This document shows, in pieces, positions 49,444 to 58,377 of a DNA stretch of 64,000 bases. Numbering within the stretch: position 1 is the stretch's first letter; the number at the start of each line of letters is the position of its first letter. Under the pieces are notes generated by a model. It was not told the DNA's origin. It saw only the letters and a list, made by a program, of their open reading frames with translations, and searched no databases. The position numbers and the translations under genes were made by a program. Source of the stretch: Chloroflexota bacterium (GTDB lineage Bacteria; Chloroflexota; Anaerolineae; Aggregatilineales; Phototrophicaceae); NCBI GenBank assembly GCA_016223085.1, contig JACRPS010000003.1, forward strand, positions 434,001-498,000. Reading direction: 5' to 3'.

Positions 49444-50448
49444 CTATTTCTTCGAAGCAAACGCCGCGTCAAAGGCCACATTAGAGGGGGTCAGGTCGAG
49501 GCTGCGAACCAGTTGTAACGCCTCCGGCGCGCCCTGGTCACGGTTCATGTTGTTGTCTTCCCACTCGACCGACAGCGGCCCGTCGTAACCGACCTGGTTC
49601 AGCGCGCGGAACACCTGCTCAAACGGCACGCCGCCGCGCCCTGGCGACACAAAGTCCCAGCCGCGCCGGTAGTCACCAAATGGCAGATGCGACGACAGAA
49701 TCCCGTTGCGGCCATTCAGGTTGCGGACGGACTCCTTCACATGCGCGTGGTAAATCCGGTTGCCGAACTCATGGACGAAGGCTACCGGGTCAACCATCTG
49801 CCAGTACAGGTGGCTGGGGTCGAAGTTGATGCCAAATGCCGGGCGGCGGTTCACCGCTTCCAGCGTGCGCTGCGTTGTCCAGAAGTCGTAAGCAATCTCC
49901 GACGGATGCACTTCCAGCGCGTAGCGCACGCCCACCTCGTCAAACACGTCGAGAATTGGATTCCAGCGGTCGGCAAAGTCCCGGTAGCCATCCTCGATCA
50001 TCTGCGGCGGCACGGGCGGAAAGCCGGCCAGCACGTGCCAGATTTTGGAACCGGTGAAGCCGTTCACCACTTTCACGCCGAACTGCGCTGCCGCGCGGGC
50101 GGTGTTTTTGACTTCCTCGGCGGCGCGCTGGCGGACACCTTCGGGATTGCCATCGCCCCAAATGCGCGAGGGCAGAATGCCCTTGTGGCGCTCGTCAATC
50201 GGATGGTCGCCCACGCACTGGCCGACCAGATGGGTACTGATGGCGAAACACTTCAGGTTGTACTTGTTGAGGATGTCCCAGCGGCTTTGAAGGTAGCCGT
50301 CTTCGGATAACGCACGGTCCACTTCAAAATGGTCGCCCCAGCAGGCCAGTTCCAGGCCGTCGTAACCCCAATCGCACACTTTTTGCGCCAGCTTTTCCAG
50401 CGGCAGGTCGGCCCACTGGCCGGTGAACAACGTAACAGGTCGTGACAT
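49444..50448 (-). CDS. Sugar phosphate isomerase/epimerase (AP endonuclease 2-like TIM barrel)
   Basis: A 334-aa protein of the xylose-isomerase-like TIM-barrel superfamily. Metal-site residues are in [26 protein letters not shown] and LSVEWED. Members act as epimerases, isomerases or dehydratases/beta-eliminases on keto-sugars, including inosose dehydratase IolE and 3-keto-glycoside-processing enzymes. It lies between the two dehydrogenases in the operon. AAAGGAG precedes ATG 50448. Confidence 0.88.
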   Translation of the reverse strand: MSRPVTLFTGQWADLPLEKLAQKVCDWGYDGLELACWGDHFEVDRALSEDGYLQSRWDILNKYNLKCFAISTHLVGQCVGDHPIDERHKGILPSRIWGDGNPEGVRQRAAEEVKNTARAAAQFGVKVVNGFTGSKIWHVLAGFPPVPPQMIEDGYRDFADRWNPILDVFDEVGVRYALEVHPSEIAYDFWTTQRTLEAVNRRPAFGINFDPSHLYWQMVDPVAFVHEFGNRIYHAHVKESVRNLNGRNGILSSHLPFGDYRRGWDFVSPGRGGVPFEQVFRALNQVGYDGPLSVEWEDNNMNRDQGAPEALQLVRSLDLTPSNVAFDAAFASKK

Positions 50449-50488
50449 GGTTAGAAATCTCCTTTGGTTAAAAATCAATTCTGTCGGT

Positions 50489-50517
50489 GTAGGGGCGAAG
50501 CGGCGCTTCGCCCCTAC
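50489..50517. repeat. Dispersed GTAGGGG palindrome, GAAGCGGCGCTTC core
   Basis: A perfect 29-bp palindrome 10 bp from the stop of the second dehydrogenase and 41 bp before the isomerase start on the minus strand. Confidence 0.9.
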
Positions 50518-50526
50518 GTGTTTTCA

Positions 50527-51633
50527 TTACGACAGAGTCCACTCCGGCAGCGGCATAGTCTGGCCGCCGCACAACGCCGACTCGTGAGCCAGGATGCCGG
50601 TGCAGACCCAGTTGGCCGCCTGCCGCGCGTTCGGGAACGGTTCGCGGTCTTCCACGATGCTCATCAGGAATTCATGCGCCAGGTGCGGGTGCGAGCCGCC
50701 GTGCCCGCTGCCCTGAATGAACGACAGGTGCTGCTTGTCACCGCCATACACGCCGCCCATCGTGAACTTCTGAATTTCCGGCGGCAGCAGGTGGGCGTAG
50801 TCCAGCACGTCCACGTGGCGCGGCTTTTCGCCGATATGCACCACCGGCGGCGTGTGTTCGATCAGCGGCCACTCGAACGACATTTTGCTGCCATACACGT
50901 CAAAACTCTCGCGGTACTGGCGCGCCGTGTTAAACAGTGACCGCATCACTTCCGCTACCAGATCGGAGTCCTTCAGCTTGATGTGTGCGGTTTCAATCGC
51001 AAACGGTGAGTTGTACTTCGGAATGAGATGCTCCTGAATCCGGCCAGAGCCAAAACACGTCACCGATTCGGCATCCTTGCCAGCCAGCGCCAGACACGGG
51101 CTGATGACGTGCGTGGCGTAGTGCATCGGTGGCAGCCCTTCCCAGTAACCCGGCCAGCCGAGCATTTCCTGCTGGTGGGTGGCGCGCAAATATTGCAGCC
51201 GCCCCAGCTTGCCGGTATCGTACAGTTCTTTGGCATACAGGTACTCGCGGGAATAGATGACCGTTTCGGCCATCATGTACTTCCTGCCGGACTCGGCCTG
51301 CGCCTCGACAATCTGGCGGCATTCGTCCACCGTCGTTGCCATCGGCACGGTGCTGCACACATGTTTGCCGGCCTTCAGCGCGGCGATACTCTGCGGGGCG
51401 TGCATATGAATGGGCGAATTGATATGCACTGCGTCCACGTTCGGGTCGGCAATCAATTCGTCAAAATCGGTGTAACGTTTCTCAACGCCAAAGGCGTCGC
51501 CCACTTCGTCCAGCCGGCTTTTGGTGCGCTGGCAGATGGCGTACAGGTTGGCGTTGGGGTGCGCCTGATAGATCGGGATAAATTCCGCGCCAAAACCCAG
51601 GCCGACGATGGCAATATTTACTTTTTCGGTCAT
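50527..51633 (-). CDS. Gfo/Idh/MocA-family protein lacking the EKP lysine
   Basis: A 368-aa Rossmann-fold protein with GLGFGAEF (Gly-rich loop) and the C-terminal alpha/beta domain. At the place of the usual C-E-K-P it has CSTVPMA (residues 93-99), so the active-site Lys of the family is absent. A well-kept HYATHVISPCLALAG replaces GxHxxD. It may use another base or be non-redox (hydrolase- or isomerase-like). AAGGAG precedes ATG 51633. It is the second member of the pair of dehydrogenases in the operon. Confidence 0.88.
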   Translation of the reverse strand: MTEKVNIAIVGLGFGAEFIPIYQAHPNANLYAICQRTKSRLDEVGDAFGVEKRYTDFDELIADPNVDAVHINSPIHMHAPQSIAALKAGKHVCSTVPMATTVDECRQIVEAQAESGRKYMMAETVIYSREYLYAKELYDTGKLGRLQYLRATHQQEMLGWPGYWEGLPPMHYATHVISPCLALAGKDAESVTCFGSGRIQEHLIPKYNSPFAIETAHIKLKDSDLVAEVMRSLFNTARQYRESFDVYGSKMSFEWPLIEHTPPVVHIGEKPRHVDVLDYAHLLPPEIQKFTMGGVYGGDKQHLSFIQGSGHGGSHPHLAHEFLMSIVEDREPFPNARQAANWVCTGILAHESALCGGQTMPLPEWTLS

Positions 51634-51664
51634 AAATGATTTCTCCTTGCGTAATAGTTCTGAT

Positions 51665-51694
51665 GTAGGAGTGGGTTTCGAAACCCGCCCCTAC
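51665..51694. repeat. Dispersed palindrome, GGGTTTCGAAACCC core
   Basis: An imperfect 30-bp member (arms GTAGGAGTG and CGCCCCTAC) in the gap upstream of the second dehydrogenase. Confidence 0.85.
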
Positions 51695-51710
51695 AGTTAC
51701 GATTACATCT

Positions 51711-51738
51711 GTAGGGATACGATCTATCGTGTCCCTAC
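51711..51738. repeat. Dispersed palindrome, TACGATCTATCGTG core
   Basis: A 28-bp member directly following the previous one; two copies in 75 bp, ending 5 bp from the epimerase stop codon. Confidence 0.85.
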
Positions 51739-51742
51739 ACCC

Positions 51743-52591
51743 CTAACACAATAACCCCTTGAGGAACTTCAACCCCTCGCCTGCCAGCGCGTCCTGGCTG
51801 TCAGCCAGCGGACGCCAGATGGCGGCGGCGCGGGCGATGCTTTTCACCTTGTTGGTGAACGACTCGATTACCACCGGGCCGTCATACTGGATGTCCTTCA
51901 GCGCCTGTGCCACGTCGTTCCAGGGCACGTGCCCCGACCCCGGCGCGCCGCGATCATTCTCGCAGCTATGCAGGTGCGCCAGCCGCTTGCCTGCCAGCCG
52001 GATGGCATCGCCCAGCGACCGTTCTTCGATGTTCATGTGGAAGGTGTCAAGCATGATTTTGCAGGCCGGATGATCCACGCGATCCACGATTTCAACGGCC
52101 TGCGCCGCCAGATTGACGAAGCTGGTTTCAAAGCGGTTGAGGGGTTCGACACCCAGCACCGCGCCCCGGTCGCCGGCATACTGCGCCAGCCCGCGCAGCT
52201 GCCCCACCAGCACGTCGAGGTCTTTGGCGCGGTCTTCCGGCGTTTGCTGCCACACCCGCCCGACCGACGAGTACAGCGGCCCGACAACGTTGGTGCCGCC
52301 GAGCGTCCGCACCGCATCAATCAGATGGCGAATATAGGCCGCGCCATTCTGGCGGATAGCCTCGTCCTCGTGGATGAGGTCACGGTCCGGCCCCATGGCG
52401 GCGCACACGCTCACGCCCAACCCGTTGTCGCGGATGATCTGCGCGGCGCGGTTGTAGTCTATATCGTCCGTACCTTCAATCGGGACTTCAATCCAGTCGA
52501 AGCCCAGGCGCGCCACCTGCGGCGCCAGTTTTTCCAGTTCCGCCGTCGTCAGCGGCGAAACCCATACCCAGGTGTTGACTCCGAATCTCAC
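51743..52591 (-). CDS. Ketose 3-epimerase-like protein (D-tagatose/D-allulose epimerase family)
   Basis: A 282-aa TIM-barrel epimerase with the divalent-metal residues of the family: GVEPLNRFETS (Glu), MLDTFHMNIEE (Asp), HLHSCENDRGAPGSGHVPW (His, with the Arg-Gly loop) and VVIESFT (Glu). It should interconvert C3 epimers of ketoses such as fructose/psicose or tagatose/sorbose. The start is GTG 52591 with AAGGAGG upstream. It lies between the ABC ATPases and the dehydrogenase. Confidence 0.9.
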   Translation of the reverse strand: MRFGVNTWVWVSPLTTAELEKLAPQVARLGFDWIEVPIEGTDDIDYNRAAQIIRDNGLGVSVCAAMGPDRDLIHEDEAIRQNGAAYIRHLIDAVRTLGGTNVVGPLYSSVGRVWQQTPEDRAKDLDVLVGQLRGLAQYAGDRGAVLGVEPLNRFETSFVNLAAQAVEIVDRVDHPACKIMLDTFHMNIEERSLGDAIRLAGKRLAHLHSCENDRGAPGSGHVPWNDVAQALKDIQYDGPVVIESFTNKVKSIARAAAIWRPLADSQDALAGEGLKFLKGLLC

Positions 52592-52639
52592 AGGTGTTCC
52601 TCCTTAAAAATGCGTATTTGTAGGTATTGTCTGTGACCC

Positions 52640-52735
52640 CTCCTCTAGCCCCTCCCGAATTCAGGGAGGGGAGTCATGGCAGCCATTTGCTCCCCTCTCC
52701 CTTAACTTCGGGGGAGAGGGGTTGGGGGTGAGGGG
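52640..52735. repeat. GC-rich inverted repeats with CCCCTC/GAGGGG runs
   Basis: CCCCTCCC-GAATTCA-GGGAGGGG is followed by CCCCTCTCCC..GGGGGAGAGGGG in the gap between the epimerase and ABC-ATPase genes. It could end or attenuate the transcript. No gene is present. Confidence 0.6.
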
Positions 52736-53794
52736 TTACGATGACGTTATCCTCATGCCTTCCGGGTCGAAATAGTGCAGGCGTTCCGGCGCGACGCTGT
52801 ACCGCACCTCGTCGCCAATTCGCAGGTCGGTTAGCCCCGGCACGATACTGAGCAGCGTCTGCCCACCGGCGCGGATGTGGACAATCGTCTCCACACCCAG
52901 CGGTTCGGTCAGCGCGACGGTGCCACTGAACGCGCCGTCCGGCACCGGTTTCACATCCTCCGGGCGGATGCCGACGAGGAACTGCGCATGGGTCGTTTTC
53001 GGCGCGGGCAGGTGCAGCGGGCTGTCCTGCACCAGCACCGTGCCGTTGTCGCGGCGGGCGGGCAGCAGATTGATACGCGGCGAACCGACCAACTGCGCCA
53101 CAAACGTATCTGCCGGGCGATCGTAGATGTCATTGGGCGTGCCGACCTGCACGATGCGCCCCTCGCGCAGCACGCCGATGCGGTCGCTCATTGTGAGCGC
53201 CTCGATCTGGTCATGCGTGACAAACAGAATCGTGCTGGACTGCGTTTTCTGGATGTGCTGGAGTTCCACCCGCAGCGACTCGCGTAGCTTGGCGTCGAGG
53301 TTCGACAGCGGCTCGTCCATCAGGTAGATGCGCGGTTCGCGCACGATGGCGCGGCCTATCGAAACGCGCTGCATTTCGCCGCCGGACAGCCGCGCCGTCT
53401 TGCGGTCAAGCAGGTGACTGATACGCAGGATGTCCGCCGCGCGTGTCACACGCTCCTTAATCTCTGCTTCCGGCATTTTTCGCAGTGGCGACCGTAGCGG
53501 GAACGCCAGATTATCGTACACCGTCATGGTCGGGTAGAGCGAATACTGCTGGAACACAAACGCGATGTCGCGGTCAGCGGGCATCAGGCCGTCTACCGGC
53601 GTGCCATCGAACAGGACGCTGCCGGCATCCTGTTTTTCCAGCCCGGCGATAATCCGCAGCGTGGTGGTTTTGCCCGCGCCAGTTGGCCCCAGCAGCACGA
53701 AGAATTCGCCGTGATTCACGCTGAATGACACGTCTTCCAGCGCCGTGACCTGCCTAAAACGTTTCGTGATCTGCTGTAAAGTTACGTTGCTCAC
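52736..53794 (-). CDS. MalK/UgpC-type sugar ABC ATPase (second copy)
   Basis: A 352-aa ATPase with Walker A GPTGAGKTT, Q-loop VFQQYSLYP, signature LSGGEMQRVSIGRAI, Walker B YLMDEPLSNLD, switch VTHDQIEA, and an OB-like TOBE domain near 235-350 typical of MalK-like proteins. It starts with GTG overlapping the stop of the other ATPase (GTGA). Two such genes side by side suggest a heterodimeric motor for the permease pair. Confidence 0.93.
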   Translation of the reverse strand: MSNVTLQQITKRFRQVTALEDVSFSVNHGEFFVLLGPTGAGKTTTLRIIAGLEKQDAGSVLFDGTPVDGLMPADRDIAFVFQQYSLYPTMTVYDNLAFPLRSPLRKMPEAEIKERVTRAADILRISHLLDRKTARLSGGEMQRVSIGRAIVREPRIYLMDEPLSNLDAKLRESLRVELQHIQKTQSSTILFVTHDQIEALTMSDRIGVLREGRIVQVGTPNDIYDRPADTFVAQLVGSPRINLLPARRDNGTVLVQDSPLHLPAPKTTHAQFLVGIRPEDVKPVPDGAFSGTVALTEPLGVETIVHIRAGGQTLLSIVPGLTDLRIGDEVRYSVAPERLHYFDPEGMRITSS

Positions 53795-54885
53795 GAGGCC
53801 ACCTCGCAGTCATAGGCCAGTTCGGTGTCGGCGTTGAAGAAACGCACCCACTCAGGATGCAGATCAAACCGCAGTTTGGTGCCAATCGGGAAATGTTCCT
53901 GACGGCTGGCGCGGGCATGGAGAATGTCCTTTCCGTCCAGGCTGAGGTGCAGCATGTTGTAGCTGCCGTGCAGGTCGGCGGCGTAAACTTCAGCGTGCAG
54001 CGGCCCGTCGCTGCTGATCTGCGCCGCTTCCGGGCGGAAGCCGAGGATGATCCTGCCGGCGCGCGCCATCTGATTATGCAGGCTGCGCTGCCAGATCGGC
54101 GGCACGGGATAGCAGTTGCCGCCGGGCAGGTTCACCATGCCGTCGGCGTAGTCGCCCGGTATCAGGTTCATGCCGGGGCTGCCGATGAACCGCGCCACAA
54201 ACAGGCTGCGCGGATTGTGATAGACTTCCGCCGGCGTGCCAACCTGCTGCACCACCGCGCTGGACATAACCACAATCCGGTCGCCCATCGCCATCGCTTC
54301 GATCTGGTCGTGGGTGACATAAACCGACGTAGCGTGCTGGTCAAGGTGCAGCCGTTTGATTTCCGCGCGCATACTCTCACGGAATTCGGCATCCAGCGCG
54401 CCAAGCGGTTCGTCCATCAGGAAGGCCGCCGGTCGCCGCACCAGCGCCCGCGCCAGCGCCACCCGCTGCTGGTCGCCGCCGGACAGCGCGCCGGGACGCA
54501 GGTGCAGCAGGTGTTCAATCCGCAGCAGTTGCGAGACTTCCTTAATGCGCCTGTCAATCGTCTGCCGCGATTCACCCTGCGCCTGGAGGGGGAAGGCGAT
54601 ATTCTGCCGCGCCGACAGGTGCGGGTAGAGTGCGAAGAACTGGAAGACAAAGGCGATGTCCCGGTCACTGGGATGCGCCCAGGTCACGTCGCGCCCGTTG
54701 AGCAGGATGCGCCCGGCGGTCACGGCTTCCAGCCCGGAGATCATGCGGAGCGTAGTGGTTTTGCCGCAGCCGGATGGCCCCAGCAGCACCAGGAATTCGC
54801 CGTCGCGGATGGTTAAATCCATCGGTTTGACGGCATACACCTCGCCAAATTTCTTTTCGACCTGTTGGAGTTCAATGGTTGCCAT
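53791..54885 (-). CDS. MalK/UgpC-type sugar ABC ATPase (first copy)
   Basis: A 364-aa ATPase with GPSGCGKTT, VFQFFALYP, LSGGDQQRVALARAL, FLMDEPLGALD, VTHDQIEAMAM and a C-terminal TOBE domain. It is homologous to the next gene but diverged. ATG 54885 gives the family start; the ribosome site is weak (GGAAA). It lies 13 bp after the permease stop and powers the same importer. Confidence 0.93.
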   Translation of the reverse strand: MATIELQQVEKKFGEVYAVKPMDLTIRDGEFLVLLGPSGCGKTTTLRMISGLEAVTAGRILLNGRDVTWAHPSDRDIAFVFQFFALYPHLSARQNIAFPLQAQGESRQTIDRRIKEVSQLLRIEHLLHLRPGALSGGDQQRVALARALVRRPAAFLMDEPLGALDAEFRESMRAEIKRLHLDQHATSVYVTHDQIEAMAMGDRIVVMSSAVVQQVGTPAEVYHNPRSLFVARFIGSPGMNLIPGDYADGMVNLPGGNCYPVPPIWQRSLHNQMARAGRIILGFRPEAAQISSDGPLHAEVYAADLHGSYNMLHLSLDGKDILHARASRQEHFPIGTKLRFDLHPEWVRFFNADTELAYDCEVAS

Positions 54886-54898
54886 CGTACTTTTCCAC

Positions 54899-55894
54899 TT
54901 ACTGGCGAATCGCGCCAAAGGTCACACCGCGCAGCAGGTACTTCCGCAGCGCGAATGTCACAATCACCACCGGAATCAGGAAGCCCAGCGACCCGGCGGC
55001 GATGGCCGCCGACTCGATGCCGCCCGTCCCCAGCACCGATGGGATGCTCGGCGGTGCGGTGCGGGCGCGGTCAGCCGACAGCATCAGCGCGAAGGCGTAT
55101 TCATTCCAGGCGAAGATCAGGCAAAAAACGGTCGTCGCGGCGATGCCGGTCAGGGACTGCGGCAGGACAATCTTGCGGAAGGCTTGCAGCCGGGTGTAAC
55201 CGTCCACCAGCGCCGCTTCTTCGTACTCGCGCGGGATTTCGTCAATGAAGCCCTTCAGCAGCCAGACCGAGAACGACAGGTTAAATACGGTGTACAGCAG
55301 GATCAGGCCGAAGTGCGTATCGTAAATGCCGAGCGCGCGGTACATCAAAAACAATGGAATGGTGACGACGACCGGCGGTAACATGCGCGTACTCAGGATA
55401 AAAAACAGCAGGTCGCCCGCGCCGGCGATGCTGAAACGGCTGAATGAATAGGCTGACAGCAGCCCCAGCCCAACCGAAAACACGGTTGAGACACCGGCGA
55501 CAATGATCGAGTTCAACAGCCGCTGTGGGTAATCGCTGGGGCCGGTGATGACCTGCCCACGCGACAGTGCAAGCTGGTCAATCCACGTCAGATCGGTGCG
55601 CTTCTGTTCCTCGGCGATTTGTTCGGTAGTGAGCTGGCGGCGGTCGGTCAGCAGGCTGACAAATCCTTCCAGCGTGGGCTGAAAGAAGATTTTCGGCGGC
55701 ACGGCCACCGCGTCCGGACGGGACTTAAAGGCGGTCAGCGTCATCCACGTAACCGGAATCAGCATGATGATGGCAACCGCAATCACCACCACCACTCGGA
55801 TGAAGCGGGCCAGCCGGGCGCGCGAACTCACTTCGTCCACGCGGGTGGAGAAATTCACCGGCAGGCGGGGGGCCGCCGGACTCTGAGCAGCCAT
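54899..55894 (-). CDS. Carbohydrate ABC permease (MalG/UgpE type)
   Basis: A 331-aa permease with six helices plus a longer N-terminal segment. The coupling loop is EYEEAALVDGYTRLQAFRKIVLPQS (EAA motif). Residues 85-125 form an extra, charged extracytoplasmic loop absent from short MalG proteins. GGGAGGG precedes ATG 55894; the gap to the other permease is 4 bp. Confidence 0.94.
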   Translation of the reverse strand: MAAQSPAAPRLPVNFSTRVDEVSSRARLARFIRVVVVIAVAIIMLIPVTWMTLTAFKSRPDAVAVPPKIFFQPTLEGFVSLLTDRRQLTTEQIAEEQKRTDLTWIDQLALSRGQVITGPSDYPQRLLNSIIVAGVSTVFSVGLGLLSAYSFSRFSIAGAGDLLFFILSTRMLPPVVVTIPLFLMYRALGIYDTHFGLILLYTVFNLSFSVWLLKGFIDEIPREYEEAALVDGYTRLQAFRKIVLPQSLTGIAATTVFCLIFAWNEYAFALMLSADRARTAPPSIPSVLGTGGIESAAIAAGSLGFLIPVVIVTFALRKYLLRGVTFGAIRQ

Positions 55895-55898
55895 ATGG

Positions 55899-56831
55899 TT
55901 AACCCTCCCTGACTTTGTTCAGCGTGCGGATATACACGTTGCTGACGGCGATGATAATCACCAGCACGACGTAAGCGAGGGCGCTGGCGCGCCCGGTGCG
56001 GAACTGACCCAGGAAGGCCTGGCTGTAAATCTCTACCGAGATCATCTGCGTGGCGTCGCCGGGGCCGCCACCGGTTAACCCCATCACCAGATCGAAGGCC
56101 TTAAACGCTTCGATGGTGCGAAACAGCACGGCGATGAGGAGCAGCGGCGCCACCTGCGGCAGCGTGATGCGCCAGAACTGGAACCAGGGACTGGCGCGGT
56201 CAATCGCGGCAGCTTCGTACAGGTAATCGGGGATGGCGCTTAAACCTGACAGGCACAGCAGCATCACAAACGGACTCCACATCCACACGTCCACGATGAT
56301 GACCGCCCACAACGCCGTCTGGGAATTTGCCAGCCAGTCAGGCGCGGTGGCGGGGTTGGTGAGGCCGATCAGGTAGTTAAAGATGCCGTAGGAGGGGTTA
56401 AACATCAGCTTCCAGAACAGGCCGACCACCACTGGCGACAGCATCATGGGAATGAGAATCAGCGTGGTCAGGATGCCGCTGCCCCGGAACTTCTTCCGCA
56501 GCAGCAGCGCCAGCCCGAAGCCGATCACGGTTTGCAGGCCGACCGAGATCAGGGCATAGCGGCCAGTCAGCGCGAAGTAGCCCCAGATGTCCTCATCGTT
56601 AAAGATGCGTGTGAAGTTCGCAAATCCGACAAACTCCGCCGGTTTATTGGCAATGGCAGAAAAGTTGGTAAAGCTCAAAAACAGACTGTAAAACAACGGC
56701 ACAATGTTAATGGCGATCAGCAAAATCAGCGTCGGCCAGATAAACAACTGGCTCAACGTCCGGTCGCTGATCTGCCGCCGCCGCTGCGGCTGGCTGCTGG
56801 TCGGGTAGGGCGCGGCCTGGTTTTTCAGCAT
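55899..56831 (-). CDS. Carbohydrate ABC permease (MalF/UgpA type)
   Basis: A 310-aa permease with six helices and the EAA loop YLYEAAAIDRASPWFQFWRITLPQ. It pairs with the following MalG-type permease. The 112-bp gap from the binding-protein gene holds one dispersed palindrome. Confidence 0.94.
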   Translation of the reverse strand: MLKNQAAPYPTSSQPQRRRQISDRTLSQLFIWPTLILLIAINIVPLFYSLFLSFTNFSAIANKPAEFVGFANFTRIFNDEDIWGYFALTGRYALISVGLQTVIGFGLALLLRKKFRGSGILTTLILIPMMLSPVVVGLFWKLMFNPSYGIFNYLIGLTNPATAPDWLANSQTALWAVIIVDVWMWSPFVMLLCLSGLSAIPDYLYEAAAIDRASPWFQFWRITLPQVAPLLLIAVLFRTIEAFKAFDLVMGLTGGGPGDATQMISVEIYSQAFLGQFRTGRASALAYVVLVIIIAVSNVYIRTLNKVREG

Positions 56832-56895
56832 AGAACGTTGCCTCTTTCAGAAATGGTCCGGGGAGGCAAGCGGGCGCTCGCCTCCGGTTGGCATC

Positions 56896-56923
56896 GTAGG
56901 GGCACGACACGCCGTGCCCTTAC
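56896..56923. repeat. Dispersed GTAGGGG palindrome, CACGACACGCCGTG core
   Basis: An imperfect 28-bp palindrome between the binding protein and the MalF-type permease genes. In such operons a hairpin here commonly makes the binding protein more abundant; that role is inferred. Confidence 0.82.
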
Positions 56924-56943
56924 AACGGTTTAGCGGTGGAACG

Positions 56944-58269
56944 TCAGCCGTCAATCACACCGGCGTCCACCAGAATTTCCTGATGCGCTTCAGCGATGTT
57001 GTCCATCGCTTCCTGCGCCGTGCCTTCGCCACCGACTACGTAGCCGGTCAGATAGGTCTGCGCCGGTTCCAGCAGTTCGCCGAACTGCGGAATGTTCCAG
57101 AAGTCCTTGACAAACGTCATTGAGTCGGCAAACGCGGCGTTATAGGGCGTATTGGTCAGGAATTCTTCCGATTCCAGCACGTTGATGTTGCAGGTGTAGC
57201 CGCCGACCGCTGCCCAGCGTTTCTGGACTTCTTCCTGCGCGAACCACTTGATGAACTCTTTAGATGCTTCCTGCCGTTCCGGGCTGATGTAGGAGATGAC
57301 GCTTAAACCCTGGCCGCCGAGCGACACGAACTGGTCGCCGTTCGGGCCTTTCGGGCCGGGGAAGAAGCCGGTCACTTCCGCGTAGGGGTTCACGCCGGGG
57401 TTAATCAGCGCCGGGAAGAAGGCGAAGTAGTTCATAATCATGGCGGCCTGGCCGCTGATGAACACGTCGTTCATTTCGGCGAAGAAGGCGTTGCCGGTGC
57501 CGGGCGGGGCGAACTGGTACAGCCCCTTGTAGAATTCCAGCGCCTCCACTGCTTCCGGCGAATTGACAACACCCAGCACCTGCCCGTCACGGAACCAGTC
57601 CGCGCCCCAGCTAAAGAACACATTCTGGAAGCCCATCACCATGCCGTCATAGTCTTTCTGGGTGTAGACGCCCACGCCGTAAATCCCTTCATCCGGGCGG
57701 GTGAGGAATTCGGCGATGTCGCGGAGCTGCGCCCAGGTTTCCGGCGGTGCCAGCGGATAGCCGTATTTGGCCTCGAAGTCGGCCATGTTCTGCGGGTCTT
57801 CAAACAGGTCTTTGCGGTACGCCCAACCAACCGCGTCACCTTCGGTCGGGTAGGCATAATACTTGCCCGAACCGGCAGGATATTCGCCGTAATACTGGAG
57901 CGTGGCGGGGGTGACGGTCTTGTCAATGCCGTTGCTGACCATAAAATCAGTCAGGTCCAGGTAGTGCCCCTGTTCAACAGCCTGGCCGATCCACTGGCTG
58001 TCACCAACCACCATATCATAGGCGTCACCCTGCGCTGCCCATTCCACCGCCATACGGTCGTAGAAGCTGCCCCAGGGTTCCTGAATGACGTTGACCTTGA
58101 TGCCGGTTTCGGCTTCGTATTCGTTGCCGATCTGCTGGAGATAATTGGCCGGGTCCCATTCCGCCCACAGGATGGTCAGTTCGGTGATGCCATCCTGCGC
58201 GCCGACGAGGTTCACGGACACCAGCAAGCACAAAATCGCCAGAAGGGTAAAAACACGTGTCTGTTTCAT
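56944..58269 (-). CDS. Extracellular solute-binding protein, family 1 (sugar)
   Basis: A 441-aa protein with signal peptide (MKQTRVFTLLAILCLLVSVNLVGAQD) and the two-lobe fold of MalE-like proteins: ELTILWAEWDPANYLQQIGNEYEAETGIKV, WAAQGDAYDMVVGDSQWIGQ and QAAMIMNYFAFFPAL. It binds a sugar or sugar-like solute and delivers it to the permeases. Trp/Tyr/Phe-rich surfaces fit a saccharide ligand. No lipobox, so possibly free or anchored by the signal sequence. Confidence 0.93.
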   Translation of the reverse strand: MKQTRVFTLLAILCLLVSVNLVGAQDGITELTILWAEWDPANYLQQIGNEYEAETGIKVNVIQEPWGSFYDRMAVEWAAQGDAYDMVVGDSQWIGQAVEQGHYLDLTDFMVSNGIDKTVTPATLQYYGEYPAGSGKYYAYPTEGDAVGWAYRKDLFEDPQNMADFEAKYGYPLAPPETWAQLRDIAEFLTRPDEGIYGVGVYTQKDYDGMVMGFQNVFFSWGADWFRDGQVLGVVNSPEAVEALEFYKGLYQFAPPGTGNAFFAEMNDVFISGQAAMIMNYFAFFPALINPGVNPYAEVTGFFPGPKGPNGDQFVSLGGQGLSVISYISPERQEASKEFIKWFAQEEVQKRWAAVGGYTCNINVLESEEFLTNTPYNAAFADSMTFVKDFWNIPQFGELLEPAQTYLTGYVVGGEGTAQEAMDNIAEAHQEILVDAGVIDG

Positions 58270-58377
58270 TGCTTGGTTACTCCCTTTTAAACCTCATGTT
58301 CAAGAAAACCAGATCGTTACTGCCATGATCGCTTGAGCCGCTTCAGCCTCCTTTTGCTAGAGCCGGGTTCACTTCGG

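Noticed and set aside
48039-49484. A 481-codon plus-strand frame opposite the Gfo/Idh/MocA gene
   Set aside because: Antisense to a gene with intact catalytic motifs; no ribosome site or recognisable domain.
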